Part shown: one piece after another, positions 27,660-34,662 of the stretch
How positions within the stretch are numbered: the first letter of the stretch is position 1
Layout: each line of letters starts with the position of its first letter
Assembly: GCA_965226785.1 (NCBI GenBank)
Contig: CBDDEC010000002.1
Span: 434,001 to 498,000, forward strand
DNA: 64,000 nt
From: CBDDEC01 sp965226785
GTDB taxonomy: Bacteria > Chloroflexota > Dehalococcoidia > UBA2979
Direction of reading: 5' to 3'
The notes under the pieces: model-generated
What the model was told of the DNA's origin: nothing
The model's database searches: none
Seen by the model: the letters and a program-made list of their open reading frames with translations, nothing else
Position numbers and translations under genes: made by a program

Positions 27660-28205
27660 TCCGACGGCAAGACCGTTCACCGGGGTTGCCTATTCCAATC
27701 TTCGGCCACAGCATCAGTTTCCTTAGGGATGCAGTGGTTCAAAGCGATCTTGTCCCTGCGATTGTTCCGCGCGCATCTCACGCCATCAGGGTTCTGCAAC
27801 AATTGCCGGAAGCCTAGCCACGGCTGGCGGTGGCTCCGTCCAGCCGTGTCCAACGAAACGAAGCCCACTCACGGCGAGGCCGAAGGCGCCCTGGCTCCAG
27901 TGGAAGGTGGGCCCTGTTCATCCAGAACCGCGTGGGCACAGGGTTCGATCTCTAGCCGTGCAGTGGTCATCGGGCGGAAAGGGACAAGATGTTCGCGCAG
28001 TCTTCGACGACAACGCGGTGTTTCGCGCGCCAGATCAGCACGTCGGACCTTGGCGATCACTCTGTGCTCCAAGCAGCAGCATGAGCAACGGACCCGATCA
28101 GCGGGCGCTCCCACCTCGGGCGGAACTCGCGCTGCAAGCGGCTGTTGAGTGTGGGCACGACTCGGTGTCCTTACCGGCCGAGGACCGTGGCCGAGCCGTC
28201 ACAGG
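27660..28205. other. Stretch between the two TasA-like units, no supportable gene
   Basis: About 550 bases. Several open frames run through it but none has protein-like composition, a credible ribosome-binding site or a recognisable motif. The minus-strand promoter for the riboswitch-controlled copy 1 should lie in it, roughly within the 200 bases above 27700; no clear -35/-10 can be pointed to in this GC context. Confidence 0.5.
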
Positions 28206-28226
28206 CCCGTCACAGATCTTCCCTCG

Positions 28227-28826
28227 CTAATTACTCTGGACCTCCCAGACGAAGGAGAGGGCCGTGACCGACGCGCCCTGCTCGCTGTCGGGTGTGGCGG
28301 CGTCGAGCGCCAGCGTGATGCGGTACGTCTTGGACTCAGGCGTGGAGCTCGGGTCCCAGACGCCGGCACCGTTGGCGTAGTTGGTGTGCGCCGCGCCGAA
28401 GGCGATCAGGTCGCCACCGGTCTCGATCGTGGCCGTTGCAGCGAAGGCGCCGCAAGCGCCGAACGCCCCGGGCGTGCCTTCCTCGATCGTGATGTTGAGC
28501 CAGTTGGCCAGGTCGCTCGAGTCCGTGTACCCGCCCGAATAGATCTTGACCGCCAGCGGATCCACGATCGAACCCTGGTAGATGACGAGAATGCAGTTCT
28601 GCGAGGAGTCACCGGGCTTCATGTTCGAGACGTTGAACATGACGGCGACAGCATCATCGTCGACCAGCGTCACCGTGCCCGCCGATAGCGAGTTGCCCAC
28701 GTTCGACGTGCTGTCGGTGAACGCCGCGCGGGAAGTCTGGAACACCAACAGCGCCGAGATGAGCAGCGCGGCGGCGAGCGCAGCTGCTCGCAATGAGTAA
28801 ATCCGTAACCGGTTCGATGAGGTCAT
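28227..28826 (-). CDS. TasA/camelysin-like surface protein, copy 2
   Basis: 199 residues from ATG 28826 (GGGAG about eight bases upstream). Almost identical to copy 1: the visible changes in the body are T to I in CILVIYQG and T to A in GAFAATATI, plus two near the N-terminus. The SipW-type signal (LRIYSLRAAALAAALLISAL) and the acidic body are kept. Its leader is the decayed relative of the riboswitch, so this copy may be under different control. The ribosome-binding site lies in a small CACT-GAGGG-AGTG loop. Both copies could be matrix fibre subunits. Confidence 0.85.
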   Translation of the reverse strand: MTSSNRLRIYSLRAAALAAALLISALLVFQTSRAAFTDSTSNVGNSLSAGTVTLVDDDAVAVMFNVSNMKPGDSSQNCILVIYQGSIVDPLAVKIYSGGYTDSSDLANWLNITIEEGTPGAFGACGAFAATATIETGGDLIAFGAAHTNYANGAGVWDPSSTPESKTYRITLALDAATPDSEQGASVTALSFVWEVQSN

Positions 28827-28871
28827 CTCGTGCACTCCCTCAGTGACTGCAAAGTGACGATCGATCGATCA

Positions 28872-28962
28872 CTTCGTCAGATGGGTGGCCATGCCGGTCA
28901 GGCTAAGGTCAGGGTCTTTCCGTCCTTCGTCTCGCGGCGGGCCCGCCGATCGGTGTCGATGC
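28872..28962 (-). promoter_or_regulatory. Degenerate relative of the GEMM riboswitch
   Basis: At the same place relative to copy 2, the minus strand reads GGCGGGCC where copy 1 has GGCAAACC, a GAGA loop for GAAA, GACGGAAAG for GACGCAAAG, and CTGACG for CTACCG. The flanking ATCGACACCGA and CGAAGTGATCGA are unchanged. The overall layout is kept but bases that contact the ligand in known GEMM RNAs are altered, so ligand binding is doubtful or of different specificity. Assigned by homology to the copy 1 leader. Confidence 0.6.
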
Positions 28963-29037
28963 GACGTCACTCGCCAACCGCAGGACCGCTCACCAGGGTC
29001 TGCCTAGCTGATCTTGGGCGGTGAGGGCCCAGCAGGC

Positions 29038-29298
29038 ATGAGGGAAAACCCGATAACACGCCCGCGCGCTCGACGACAACTGTCGAAGGAAGTGCCGCCC
29101 GGCCGCGCGCTTCCGCCAGGTCCAGCAGACGATGATGTTGAGATCATCGAGATCCTTGGAGTCCAACTGCCGCCGGCAGGCGACGGATCGCTCGCGACAA
29201 ACGCGGGCACGACGACGATCGGCTGGATACTCATTGTCAGCTTCGCGCTCAGCTCAGGTGCTGGGACGGTCACGTTGGCGACATCGCTTCGTCGCTAG
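29038..29298 (+). CDS. Small protein with LPxTG-like tail (LPPAGDG, membrane helix, Arg-Arg)
   Basis: 86 residues from ATG 29038. The first half is basic and low complexity; the second half is VQLPPAGDGSLATNAGTTT, then a hydrophobic helix GWILIVSFALSSGAG, then SLRR at the very end. That order (LP-x-x-G-like box, helix, positive tail) is what a sortase-anchored or membrane-anchored surface protein has at its C-terminus. The body is too short, so this could be the tail of a lost larger protein or a small membrane peptide. Divergent from the TasA-like cluster, with a GAGGG about ten bases upstream. Confidence 0.4.
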   Translation: MRENPITRPRARRQLSKEVPPGRALPPGPADDDVEIIEILGVQLPPAGDGSLATNAGTTTIGWILIVSFALSSGAGTVTLATSLRR

Positions 29299-29437
29299 TC
29301 GCCAATCCGAGGTGCGAAGCTTTGGCTATTGGTTCCCGCTCCTGGATCGGCTCATCGCTCCTGCCGAGCCAAAGGCGAGCAGGATGCGGTCAACTGAGCG
29401 TGTCGCTCCTGCGAAGTCGTGTATCCGGTCTGCTCTG

Positions 29438-29539
29438 ATGCCTTGCCGTCCCGGGCAGCAGAATCTGCACATCCGCCCTGACATCACCTACGAACAGTTA
29501 CTGGAACTCAAGCGAATTGCTGAAGAAGAGCGAGGGTGA
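29438..29539 (+). CDS. Short helical peptide, paralogue of the one at 30019-30156
   Basis: 33 residues from ATG 29438 to TGA at 29539. The C-terminal part, LHIRPDITYEQLLELKRIAE, strongly resembles the reverse-strand peptide VHVRADVTLEELRALKAMLE encoded at 30019-30156. The two face each other about 480 bases apart. Short and no good ribosome-binding site, so the reading frame may be the tail of a longer lost gene. Function unknown. Confidence 0.35.
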   Translation: MPCRPGQQNLHIRPDITYEQLLELKRIAEEERG

Positions 29540-29718
29540 CCCCTACCCTCTCCGATTGAGCTTGGGTCCGTGAGCCGCTCTGAGAGCAGACGAACAACGG
29601 TCACCGTGCACGCCACAGGCGGGATGAGCGAGACCACGATCGAAACCCACCCGGACACTGCGAGAACAAGGACAAGGAACAGCAGCACGAGGATGGGCGC
29701 TGCAATCAAGATGACCAC
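29488..29718 (-). CDS. Small putative membrane protein
   Basis: 76 residues from ATG 29718. The N-terminal half consists of two hydrophobic helices (VILIAAPILVLLFLVLVLAV and SIVVSLIPPVACTVTVV) and then RLLSERLTDPSSIGEG. The last 20 residues lie opposite the short peptide at 29438-29539 and are low in information, so the real end may be earlier. The composition of the helices is protein-like. No family recognised. Confidence 0.4.
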   Translation of the reverse strand: MVILIAAPILVLLFLVLVLAVSGWVSIVVSLIPPVACTVTVVRLLSERLTDPSSIGEGRGHPRSSSAIRLSSSNCS

Positions 29719-30022
29719 GCCACAACCGGGAGTTGAGCACCGCAGTTCGTCCGCAGTTCCGTGACCAGCCTCCGAGCATCCCAGGGTGCCCGAGTGGTTT
29801 AAGGGAGCGGGATTGAAAAGGAGAACGGGCCGACGGACCGCTCTCTGAGGCGCAGTTTGGCGGAGGGTTCACCGGGACGTAGGCGATCCGGTAGTGAGTG
29901 AGCGAGACCGTGATGCCTGACTGGTCGGAGGTCCAACCGACCTGTTTCCCTTGCGTCTCGTGAATCGAATCACCAAGGTTGAAATCGGGTTCGCGATCTG
30001 AATCCGACCCACCGCCTATCAA
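29543..30022 (-). pseudogene. Possible truncated protein ending at the tRNA fragment
   Basis: The open frame starts at TTG 30022, overlapping the stop of the small upstream ORF. Its first ~55 residues look coding (DFNLGDSIHETQGKQVG, SGITVSLTHYRIAYVPVN). From about residue 60 the frame runs through the antisense of the tRNA-Ser fragment (SRSLKPLGHPG) and then is Arg/Cys-rich and unconvincing. The likeliest reading is the N-terminal part of a small secreted or beta-rich protein cut by a recombination at the tRNA fragment. No family recognised. Confidence 0.35.
29783..29819 (+). pseudogene. tRNA-Ser 5'-half fragment
   Basis: The plus strand from 29783 matches the 5' half of the tRNA-Ser gene at 42051-42140 (opposite strand) over about 37 bases with three mismatches: AGGGTGCCCGAGTGGTTT, AAGGGAGCGGG and ATTGAAAA. 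It spans part of the acceptor arm, the D arm and the anticodon stem up to the anticodon loop, then similarity stops and no T arm follows. It is therefore a partial copy, not a functional tRNA. The break inside the anticodon loop is a common crossover site for tyrosine integrases. Confidence 0.65.
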
Positions 30023-30156
30023 ACATGAGGGGTGGGGTCACGGTCGTCTCCCTGTTCCTCGGCTTCTTGTTCGAGCATGGCCTTGAGCGCACGCAGCTCT
30101 TCGAGGGTGACGTCAGCACGCACGTGGACCTGGGCGCGCGGCCCTTCCGCAGCCAC
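30019..30156 (-). CDS. Small helical protein
   Basis: 45 residues from GTG 30156 to TGA at 30019. Sequence VHVRADVTLEELRALKAMLE then EAEEQGDDRD is amphipathic and charged, and similar to the plus-strand peptide ending at 29539. The start lies inside the 38-bp palindrome, so an RNA hairpin would cover it. The stop overlaps the TTG start of the next minus-strand frame. No family recognised; the paralogue is the best evidence that it is real. Confidence 0.45.
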   Translation of the reverse strand: MAAEGPRAQVHVRADVTLEELRALKAMLEQEAEEQGDDRDPTPHV

Positions 30157-30188
30157 GCGAAGCCGATCATGATCGGCTTCGCGTGGCT
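30151..30188. repeat. Perfect 38-bp palindrome
   Basis: The plus strand from 30151 reads AGCCACGCGAAGCCGATCA and from 30170 the exact reverse complement, TGATCGGCTTCGCGTGGCT, with no spacer. It abuts the stop codon of the NHL protein (TAG at 30187-30189), so in RNA it forms a long hairpin. With no U-tract on either side it is not a classic terminator but could end or protect the operon mRNA, and it could also be a site bound by a symmetric protein. Confidence 0.9.
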
Positions 30189-31257
30189 ACACCGTCATCA
30201 GGCTTGGCGCCCCGGGGTCCGGGTTTATCTCGGCCTCGGTCAGCGGATAGGCCTCCTTGCGGTAGACCTGCACGCGGTTGTAGCCGAAGTCGGCAACGAA
30301 CATCCGGTCGCCGTCGATGCGCACCGAGGCCGGAGCGCGGAAGCGCTTCTCCGGCTCAAGGGCGGTCATCTCGCGCTGACGCAGGATCCTGGCGTTCGCC
30401 ATGATGTACTCCCGCCCGGATTTCGAGACGGTGGCGTCGCCGATGAAGCGCTCGACGTAGCGGCCGTTGCGGTCAAACAGCACGACGCGGTCGTTGCCGC
30501 GGTCGGCCACATAGATGTCGCCGTGCTGGTCGACGGCCACGCCCGCCGGGCGGTTCAGCTCGCCCTCGCCGTCCCCGCTCGAACCGATCGAGAGCAATGG
30601 CTCGCCGGAGGGGCTGAACTTCTGCACGCGGTCGTTGCGCCAGTCGCCGATGTAGATGCAGCCCTCGGCGTCGAGGGCGATGCCCCACGGCATGTTGAGC
30701 TCACCGGGACCGCTGCCGTGCGTGCCGAAGCCGTCGATGTACTCGCCCTCGACGGTGAAGCGCTGCACGCGGTGGTTCATCGTGTCGACCACGAGCAGTC
30801 GCCCCTCTCCGTCGAGGGCCATGTGCGCCGGGCGGTCGAGCTGGCCCGGCTCGCTTCCGTGCTCGCCCCACTCCGCCACTTGCTCGCGCTCGCGCGTCAT
30901 GGTGGTGATCGTGTGCGTGCCCTCGTCCGAGACGATCAGCCGCTCGTCAGCGTCGCAGATGATCCCGACGGGCCAGGCCCAACCACCGCGGAAGGGGTCC
31001 AACTTCCTGACTTCCTCGTTACGGCGATTAATCCATCCAAGCTCCTCGTCGTCCCAGTTGATGACGCGGATCACGCCGCCCACCGCGTGCGGCCCCCGTC
31101 GGAGGCAGTACACCCGCCCCTCGTTGCCGAGGGCGATGTCGATCGGGTACCACGAGCTGGTGTGCATCCCGATCGTCTTCTCGTATGGGAAGCCCGCGCG
31201 CAGCAGCCCTGCGAACGTGCCGCTGGCGCTAGCGCCGCCGTTCGTCTCGGCCGTCAT
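30187..31257 (-). CDS. NHL-repeat beta-propeller protein
   Basis: 356 residues from ATG 31257, which overlaps the DUF1501 stop (ATGA). NHL repeats are plain: RPAHMALDGEGRLLVVDTMN-type units, MPWGIALDAEGCIYIGDW with NDRVQKFSPSGEP, and PAGVAVDQHGDIYVADRGN with DRVVLFDRNGRYV, at least five in all, giving a six-bladed propeller. No signal peptide is obvious. It is the last gene in the DUF1800-DUF1501-NHL operon. NHL propellers bind proteins or ligands; here the propeller may serve the DUF1501/DUF1800 system. Confidence 0.85.
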   Translation of the reverse strand: MTAETNGGASASGTFAGLLRAGFPYEKTIGMHTSSWYPIDIALGNEGRVYCLRRGPHAVGGVIRVINWDDEELGWINRRNEEVRKLDPFRGGWAWPVGIICDADERLIVSDEGTHTITTMTREREQVAEWGEHGSEPGQLDRPAHMALDGEGRLLVVDTMNHRVQRFTVEGEYIDGFGTHGSGPGELNMPWGIALDAEGCIYIGDWRNDRVQKFSPSGEPLLSIGSSGDGEGELNRPAGVAVDQHGDIYVADRGNDRVVLFDRNGRYVERFIGDATVSKSGREYIMANARILRQREMTALEPEKRFRAPASVRIDGDRMFVADFGYNRVQVYRKEAYPLTEAEINPDPGAPSLMTV

Positions 31258-32414
31258 CGCCCCGCCCCCGTTACCGTCGCCTTGTACGGGTTGATCTGCT
31301 CGAACGTGCCGCCGACGATCGCGGTCGGGTCGACCCCCATCCACTGGTCGAGCACCGTGCTGTAGACGCTGCGGAAGTCGATCGTGTGCCGCATATCCTC
31401 GCCGTAGAGCCAGTCCTTCTGCGCGATCGAGGGGTACTCGCCATAGAGGCCGCCCTCGACGCCGTCCCCGATGATGTAGGCGCCGCCGCCGGAGCCGTGG
31501 TCGGTCCCAGACCCGTTGTCCTTGATGCGCCGCCCGAACTCGGAGAACACCAGGATCGTCACCTCCTCGGACGCGTCGTGGTTGCGCAGGTCCTGAAGGA
31601 AGTCGCTGATCGCCTCCGTCAACTCGGTGAGCAGACGCGGGAGCATCATCGTCTCGTTCGCGTGGTGGTCGTAGCCGGCGTGCGTCGTGTAGAAGACGCG
31701 CGTACCGAGTCCGGCCGTGTGCACGCGTGCCACGTCGCGCAGCGCCTGTGCGATCAGGTTGGGCGCGTACTCCACCTCCGAGGAGTACTGCGACGGCGCG
31801 TCGACCAGCATGTCCGCGCTCTTGAGCACGCTGCGACCGGTCTCAGCCAGGTATTCCTGCACCATGCCAGTGCCGATGCCCGGCGTGTACATGCGCTTAA
31901 AGCTGTCGAGGTCCCTGGCGCGCTCGTCTTCCGCCTCGACCTCCGTCATCAGTCCAAACTGGTCGAGGTCGCCGATCGAAGTGACATTGACGCCGCTAGC
32001 GGCCAGCGCCCTTGGCAGACCGACGCCAAAGCTGACGGCGGTCAGAGGGTTCTCCGAGTCCGGGTCGAACTCGCGTGTGACCTTCGCCAGCCAGCCCTCG
32101 TTCGCGATCTTGTCGGGCTCACAGGTGTGCCAGATGTCCATCGCGCGGAAGTGGGAGCGGCTCGAGTTCTCCCAGCCGACGCCCTGCATGACGGCCACGT
32201 GGCCTGCGTCGTAGAGCTCCTTGAGCGCCTTCGCCGCCGGGTGCCAGGCCAGCTCGTCGTCGAGCGGCAGCGTGTCCTCCATCGGCACCATCACGTGCGC
32301 GCGGGCATCGCGGATAACGCCGCTCTGGTAGGGGATGAGCGTGTTCATGAAGTCCAGCCCGCCGCTGAGCTGGATCACCACCAGCACCGGGGGCTTCCGC
32401 AGCTTCGTCGTCAT
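31254..32414 (-). CDS. DUF1501 family protein
   Basis: 386 residues from ATG 32414. Family features: PVLVVIQLSGGLDFMNTLIP (variant of the LxGGxDxxN start), VAVMQGVGWENSSRSHFRAMDIW with the conserved H-F-R-AMDIW block, and the C-terminal LVFSEFGRRIKDNGSGTDHG, typical of this alkaline-phosphatase-superfamily relative. DUF1501 proteins are usually Tat-exported and almost always paired with DUF1800, as here; no twin-arginine signal is visible in this one, so it may be cytoplasmic or exported with its partner. Function unknown. Confidence 0.92.
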   Translation of the reverse strand: MTTKLRKPPVLVVIQLSGGLDFMNTLIPYQSGVIRDARAHVMVPMEDTLPLDDELAWHPAAKALKELYDAGHVAVMQGVGWENSSRSHFRAMDIWHTCEPDKIANEGWLAKVTREFDPDSENPLTAVSFGVGLPRALAASGVNVTSIGDLDQFGLMTEVEAEDERARDLDSFKRMYTPGIGTGMVQEYLAETGRSVLKSADMLVDAPSQYSSEVEYAPNLIAQALRDVARVHTAGLGTRVFYTTHAGYDHHANETMMLPRLLTELTEAISDFLQDLRNHDASEEVTILVFSEFGRRIKDNGSGTDHGSGGGAYIIGDGVEGGLYGEYPSIAQKDWLYGEDMRHTIDFRSVYSTVLDQWMGVDPTAIVGGTFEQINPYKATVTGAGR

Positions 32415-32426
32415 CGTTGGCCCTCC

Positions 32427-33821
32427 TCAGGCGAACTGGTACTCGGGCGTCGCCACGATCAGCTGCACCATTTGTCCGATGCGGCCCTCGGCCTCCTCGC
32501 TCGCTCCGTTGCCGAACGAGAGCGGGCCTCCCTCCTCCGCGCGCTCCACGAGCGTCGCCCGCGTCTGCGCGCTCACATCGAGCGGACCGCAGAGGTCGAG
32601 GCAGCGGTCGACCAGCTCTTCAGGCGTCGCGTCACCGGCGGCGGCGACGCGCTCGACGATCGCGGCCATGCCCGGCTTCGAAGTGTCCATCACCTGCTCG
32701 ACCGCGAAATTGACGCGCTGGGTGAGTGTGCCGGAGTTGATCCACTCTTGGCCCGTGTGCCAGCCCTCGACGGAGGGCGGGTTCAACAGGTCCTGCCCCA
32801 TCAGCGTCGTCGCCCGCGACAGTCGCGCCACCGAGATTTCCGGGAGCCGCGGCGCACCAACGAGCTTGATCACCCCACCGACGAACTCGGCCGGGCTCTT
32901 GACGCGCTGGAACCGTGCCGCCTTGAAAAAGTCGGAGTTGAGCAGCGTCCGCATCACCTCGCGGATATCGCCGTCGGACTCGACGAAAGTGGCGGCGAGC
33001 GCGTCGACCGCGGCCTGGTCCCGCGGCGGCTCCTCGTTCCACGAGGGCACCGGCGGCTCGTCGGCGACGAAGAAGTTGTACAGGTGCCGGCCGATGAACC
33101 GGGCGCAGGCCTCCTGCTTGACGATCACCTCGATCACGTCCTCGCCGTCGACGACGCTCTGGCCGAGGAACGTCTTCTGCTCGCTGTCGTGGTCCGCCTC
33201 GTCGAACTTGAAGACGGAGTCCGAGATGCTGTAGGGGAAGAACGAGAGCGGCTGCGTGAACGTCCACCCTGTGAACGCCCGCGCCACCTCCTTGATGTCG
33301 TCCTCGCTGTAGTTGCCGACGCCCAGCGAGAAGAGCTCGAGCAGTTCGCGCGCGTAGTTCTCGTTGTTCGCGTGCGCGTGGTTCTCCGAGTTGTCGAGCC
33401 AGTCGATCATCGCCGGGTCGCGCGAGAGGTCGAGCAGGATCTGGCGCATGTCGCCGAGCCCGTTCTCGCGGAAGAGCTCGATCTGCGCCGCCGACGCGCG
33501 GCCATGCGAACTCTTGCCATAGCCTGTCGCGAAGACCTGGTGCCAGAACAGCGCCATCTTCTCGCGCAGCGGGCGACGGGCGCCCGCCAGGCTGTGCATC
33601 CAGCGCGACGCCGGGGCCGACGATACTTCGGGGTTGGTCGACGTCGGGAGGTAACGGTCCAGTATGTCCCGGTCGGGATCGCCCAGCGCCTCTGGGTGCA
33701 GGAACTCCTCGACGACCTCTTCGTAGGGACGCTCGACCAGCTCCTCGAGTTCGTCCCGCGTCGCGCCCACTCCGACGCGGCGCATCAGGTGCGCCATCAA
33801 AGCAATGCGGTCGTCCGCCAT
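32427..33821 (-). CDS. DUF1800 family protein
   Basis: 464 residues from ATG 33821. Family landmarks: an N-terminal HLMRRVGVGATRDELEELV, the block ALFWHQVFATGYGK, the LRQILLDLSRDPAMIDWLDN segment (here DMRQILLDLSRDPAMIDWLD), NENYARELLELFSLGVGNYS and VKSPAEFVGGVIK. It is followed by the DUF1501 gene 12 bases downstream on the same strand, the canonical arrangement. No membrane helix or signal peptide seen. The upstream leader (33822-34076) contains an AT-rich direct repeat that may be the operon's control site. Confidence 0.92.
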   Translation of the reverse strand: MADDRIALMAHLMRRVGVGATRDELEELVERPYEEVVEEFLHPEALGDPDRDILDRYLPTSTNPEVSSAPASRWMHSLAGARRPLREKMALFWHQVFATGYGKSSHGRASAAQIELFRENGLGDMRQILLDLSRDPAMIDWLDNSENHAHANNENYARELLELFSLGVGNYSEDDIKEVARAFTGWTFTQPLSFFPYSISDSVFKFDEADHDSEQKTFLGQSVVDGEDVIEVIVKQEACARFIGRHLYNFFVADEPPVPSWNEEPPRDQAAVDALAATFVESDGDIREVMRTLLNSDFFKAARFQRVKSPAEFVGGVIKLVGAPRLPEISVARLSRATTLMGQDLLNPPSVEGWHTGQEWINSGTLTQRVNFAVEQVMDTSKPGMAAIVERVAAAGDATPEELVDRCLDLCGPLDVSAQTRATLVERAEEGGPLSFGNGASEEAEGRIGQMVQLIVATPEYQFA

Positions 33822-33887
33822 GGCAACCCAGCTCTCTGGGGTTTGCGGCCGCTAGCGTCGGTTGTCAGCACCAGCGGCTCCTGCCCT

Positions 33888-33910
33888 TATATCATACACG
33901 TATATCACAC
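33888..33910. promoter_or_regulatory. AT-rich direct repeat upstream of the DUF1800 operon
   Basis: TATATCATAC at 33888-33897 and TATATCACAC at 33901-33910, with a 13-base period, stand out in a GC-rich setting. On the minus strand they read GTGTGATATA-type half sites about 70 bases before the DUF1800 start, in a position fit for a promoter or operator. Only the repeat is seen; the function is inferred. Confidence 0.35.
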
Positions 33911-34076
33911 CCGCCGGGGCGCGCTGCGCGTCGTGGTACGCGAGGCGTTTCGCTCGCAGGCCTCGGCCGCGCACTCGAGCCGTAGCTCCGCGACATCTCG
34001 GAAGCTCAGCTGGTAACGCAGGCCCCACGAGACCGCGAGCAGCACGACGTCGGTGGGATACTGGAGTTCGCTTTTG

Positions 34077-34499
34077 CTACTGAGTAGCGACCGCCAGGCG
34101 GTTGTGGAGCTCGACGAGGTAGCCCGGCATGTTTGCCGGGCGTTCGGAAGCGGCGGTGCCCTCCGCCTGTTCGCGTGCGCGGCGCGCGAGGATCTCGGGC
34201 GTGTAAATCAGGCGCGCGCCGGGGAGCGCCTTGTCGTAGTCGAAGCTGACGCTCATGTCGGCGCCCTCGATCGCACCCTCGCCGACCTCGACGTGCTGGC
34301 CGTCGATGCGGATGTACCAGGCGGCGACCGTCTCCTCGTCACCCGCAAGGCCGGGCGGGGCGTTGGTGAACACCTCGCAGACCGAGAACGTGTGGCCGGA
34401 GCGACCGTGCTCGGCGACGAGATCCTCAAGGATTGTGCGTGCGAGGGCGATCCACTCGTGGCTCGCGAACACGACCTTCGTCTGAGCTTCGTTCGTCAC
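34077..34499 (-). CDS. Hypothetical protein, possibly SCP2-like
   Basis: 140 residues from GTG 34499, with GGAGGAG eight bases upstream; a longer upstream frame is not protein-like. Sequence features include FASHEWIALARTILEDLV, TFSVCEVFTNAPPGLAG, WYIRIDGQHVEVGEG, ADMSVSFDYDKALPGAR and YLVELHNRLAV. The layout (helix, strands, then a lipid-pocket-like core) recalls sterol-carrier-like (SCP2) proteins, but I cannot confirm it. It is divergent from the CoA-transferase unit, with the shared 34500-34662 stretch as promoter region. Confidence 0.5.
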   Translation of the reverse strand: MTNEAQTKVVFASHEWIALARTILEDLVAEHGRSGHTFSVCEVFTNAPPGLAGDEETVAAWYIRIDGQHVEVGEGAIEGADMSVSFDYDKALPGARLIYTPEILARRAREQAEGTAASERPANMPGYLVELHNRLAVATQ

Positions 34500-34662
34500 T
34501 TTCTGGACTCCTCCCGGAAGCTTCTGTGCGCATCGTAGAGCCCGGGATCTCGCCTGTCGCGCCAACGCTCATCCACCCGTGAACGAACCTCGGCGGCTCT
34601 CCGCTTGCTAAGCTGCCCGTCGCTGGGAACGTTCACAGCGAGGAGCGTGCGAGGCCCCTTCG

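Larger units (their letters stand above)
26892..28990. repeat. Tandem duplication of the leader-plus-TasA-like gene unit (1,314-base spacing)
   Basis: Bases 26892 onward and 28206 onward align at a constant offset of 1,314. Inside the coding regions only a few bases differ per 100 (for example GTAGG/GTAGA, GCACC/GCGCC) and the proteins differ at a handful of residues. The 5' leaders (27513-27700 and 28827-29015) are homologous throughout but differ much more, at roughly a third of positions by eye. The shared downstream block CCGTCACAGATCTTCCC marks the end. Coding regions are therefore far more alike than their leaders. Confidence 0.9.

Noticed and set aside
27639..28148. Several open frames of 80-170 codons between the two TasA-like genes.
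   Set aside because: Low-complexity composition, no ribosome-binding sites and overlap with the riboswitch leader; treated as non-coding.
29857..29867. TTGGCGGAGGG matches the 3' end of tRNA-Ser at 42050-42060 in the same orientation, which could mark the two ends of a 12-kb element.
   Set aside because: Eleven matching bases in a GC-rich window of this size can occur by chance and the flanks do not match; no longer direct repeat is visible.
31386..34016. An 876-codon open frame on the plus strand opposite the DUF1800/DUF1501 genes.
   Set aside because: It is the antisense shadow of two well-supported genes; Arg/His-rich composition and no family features.
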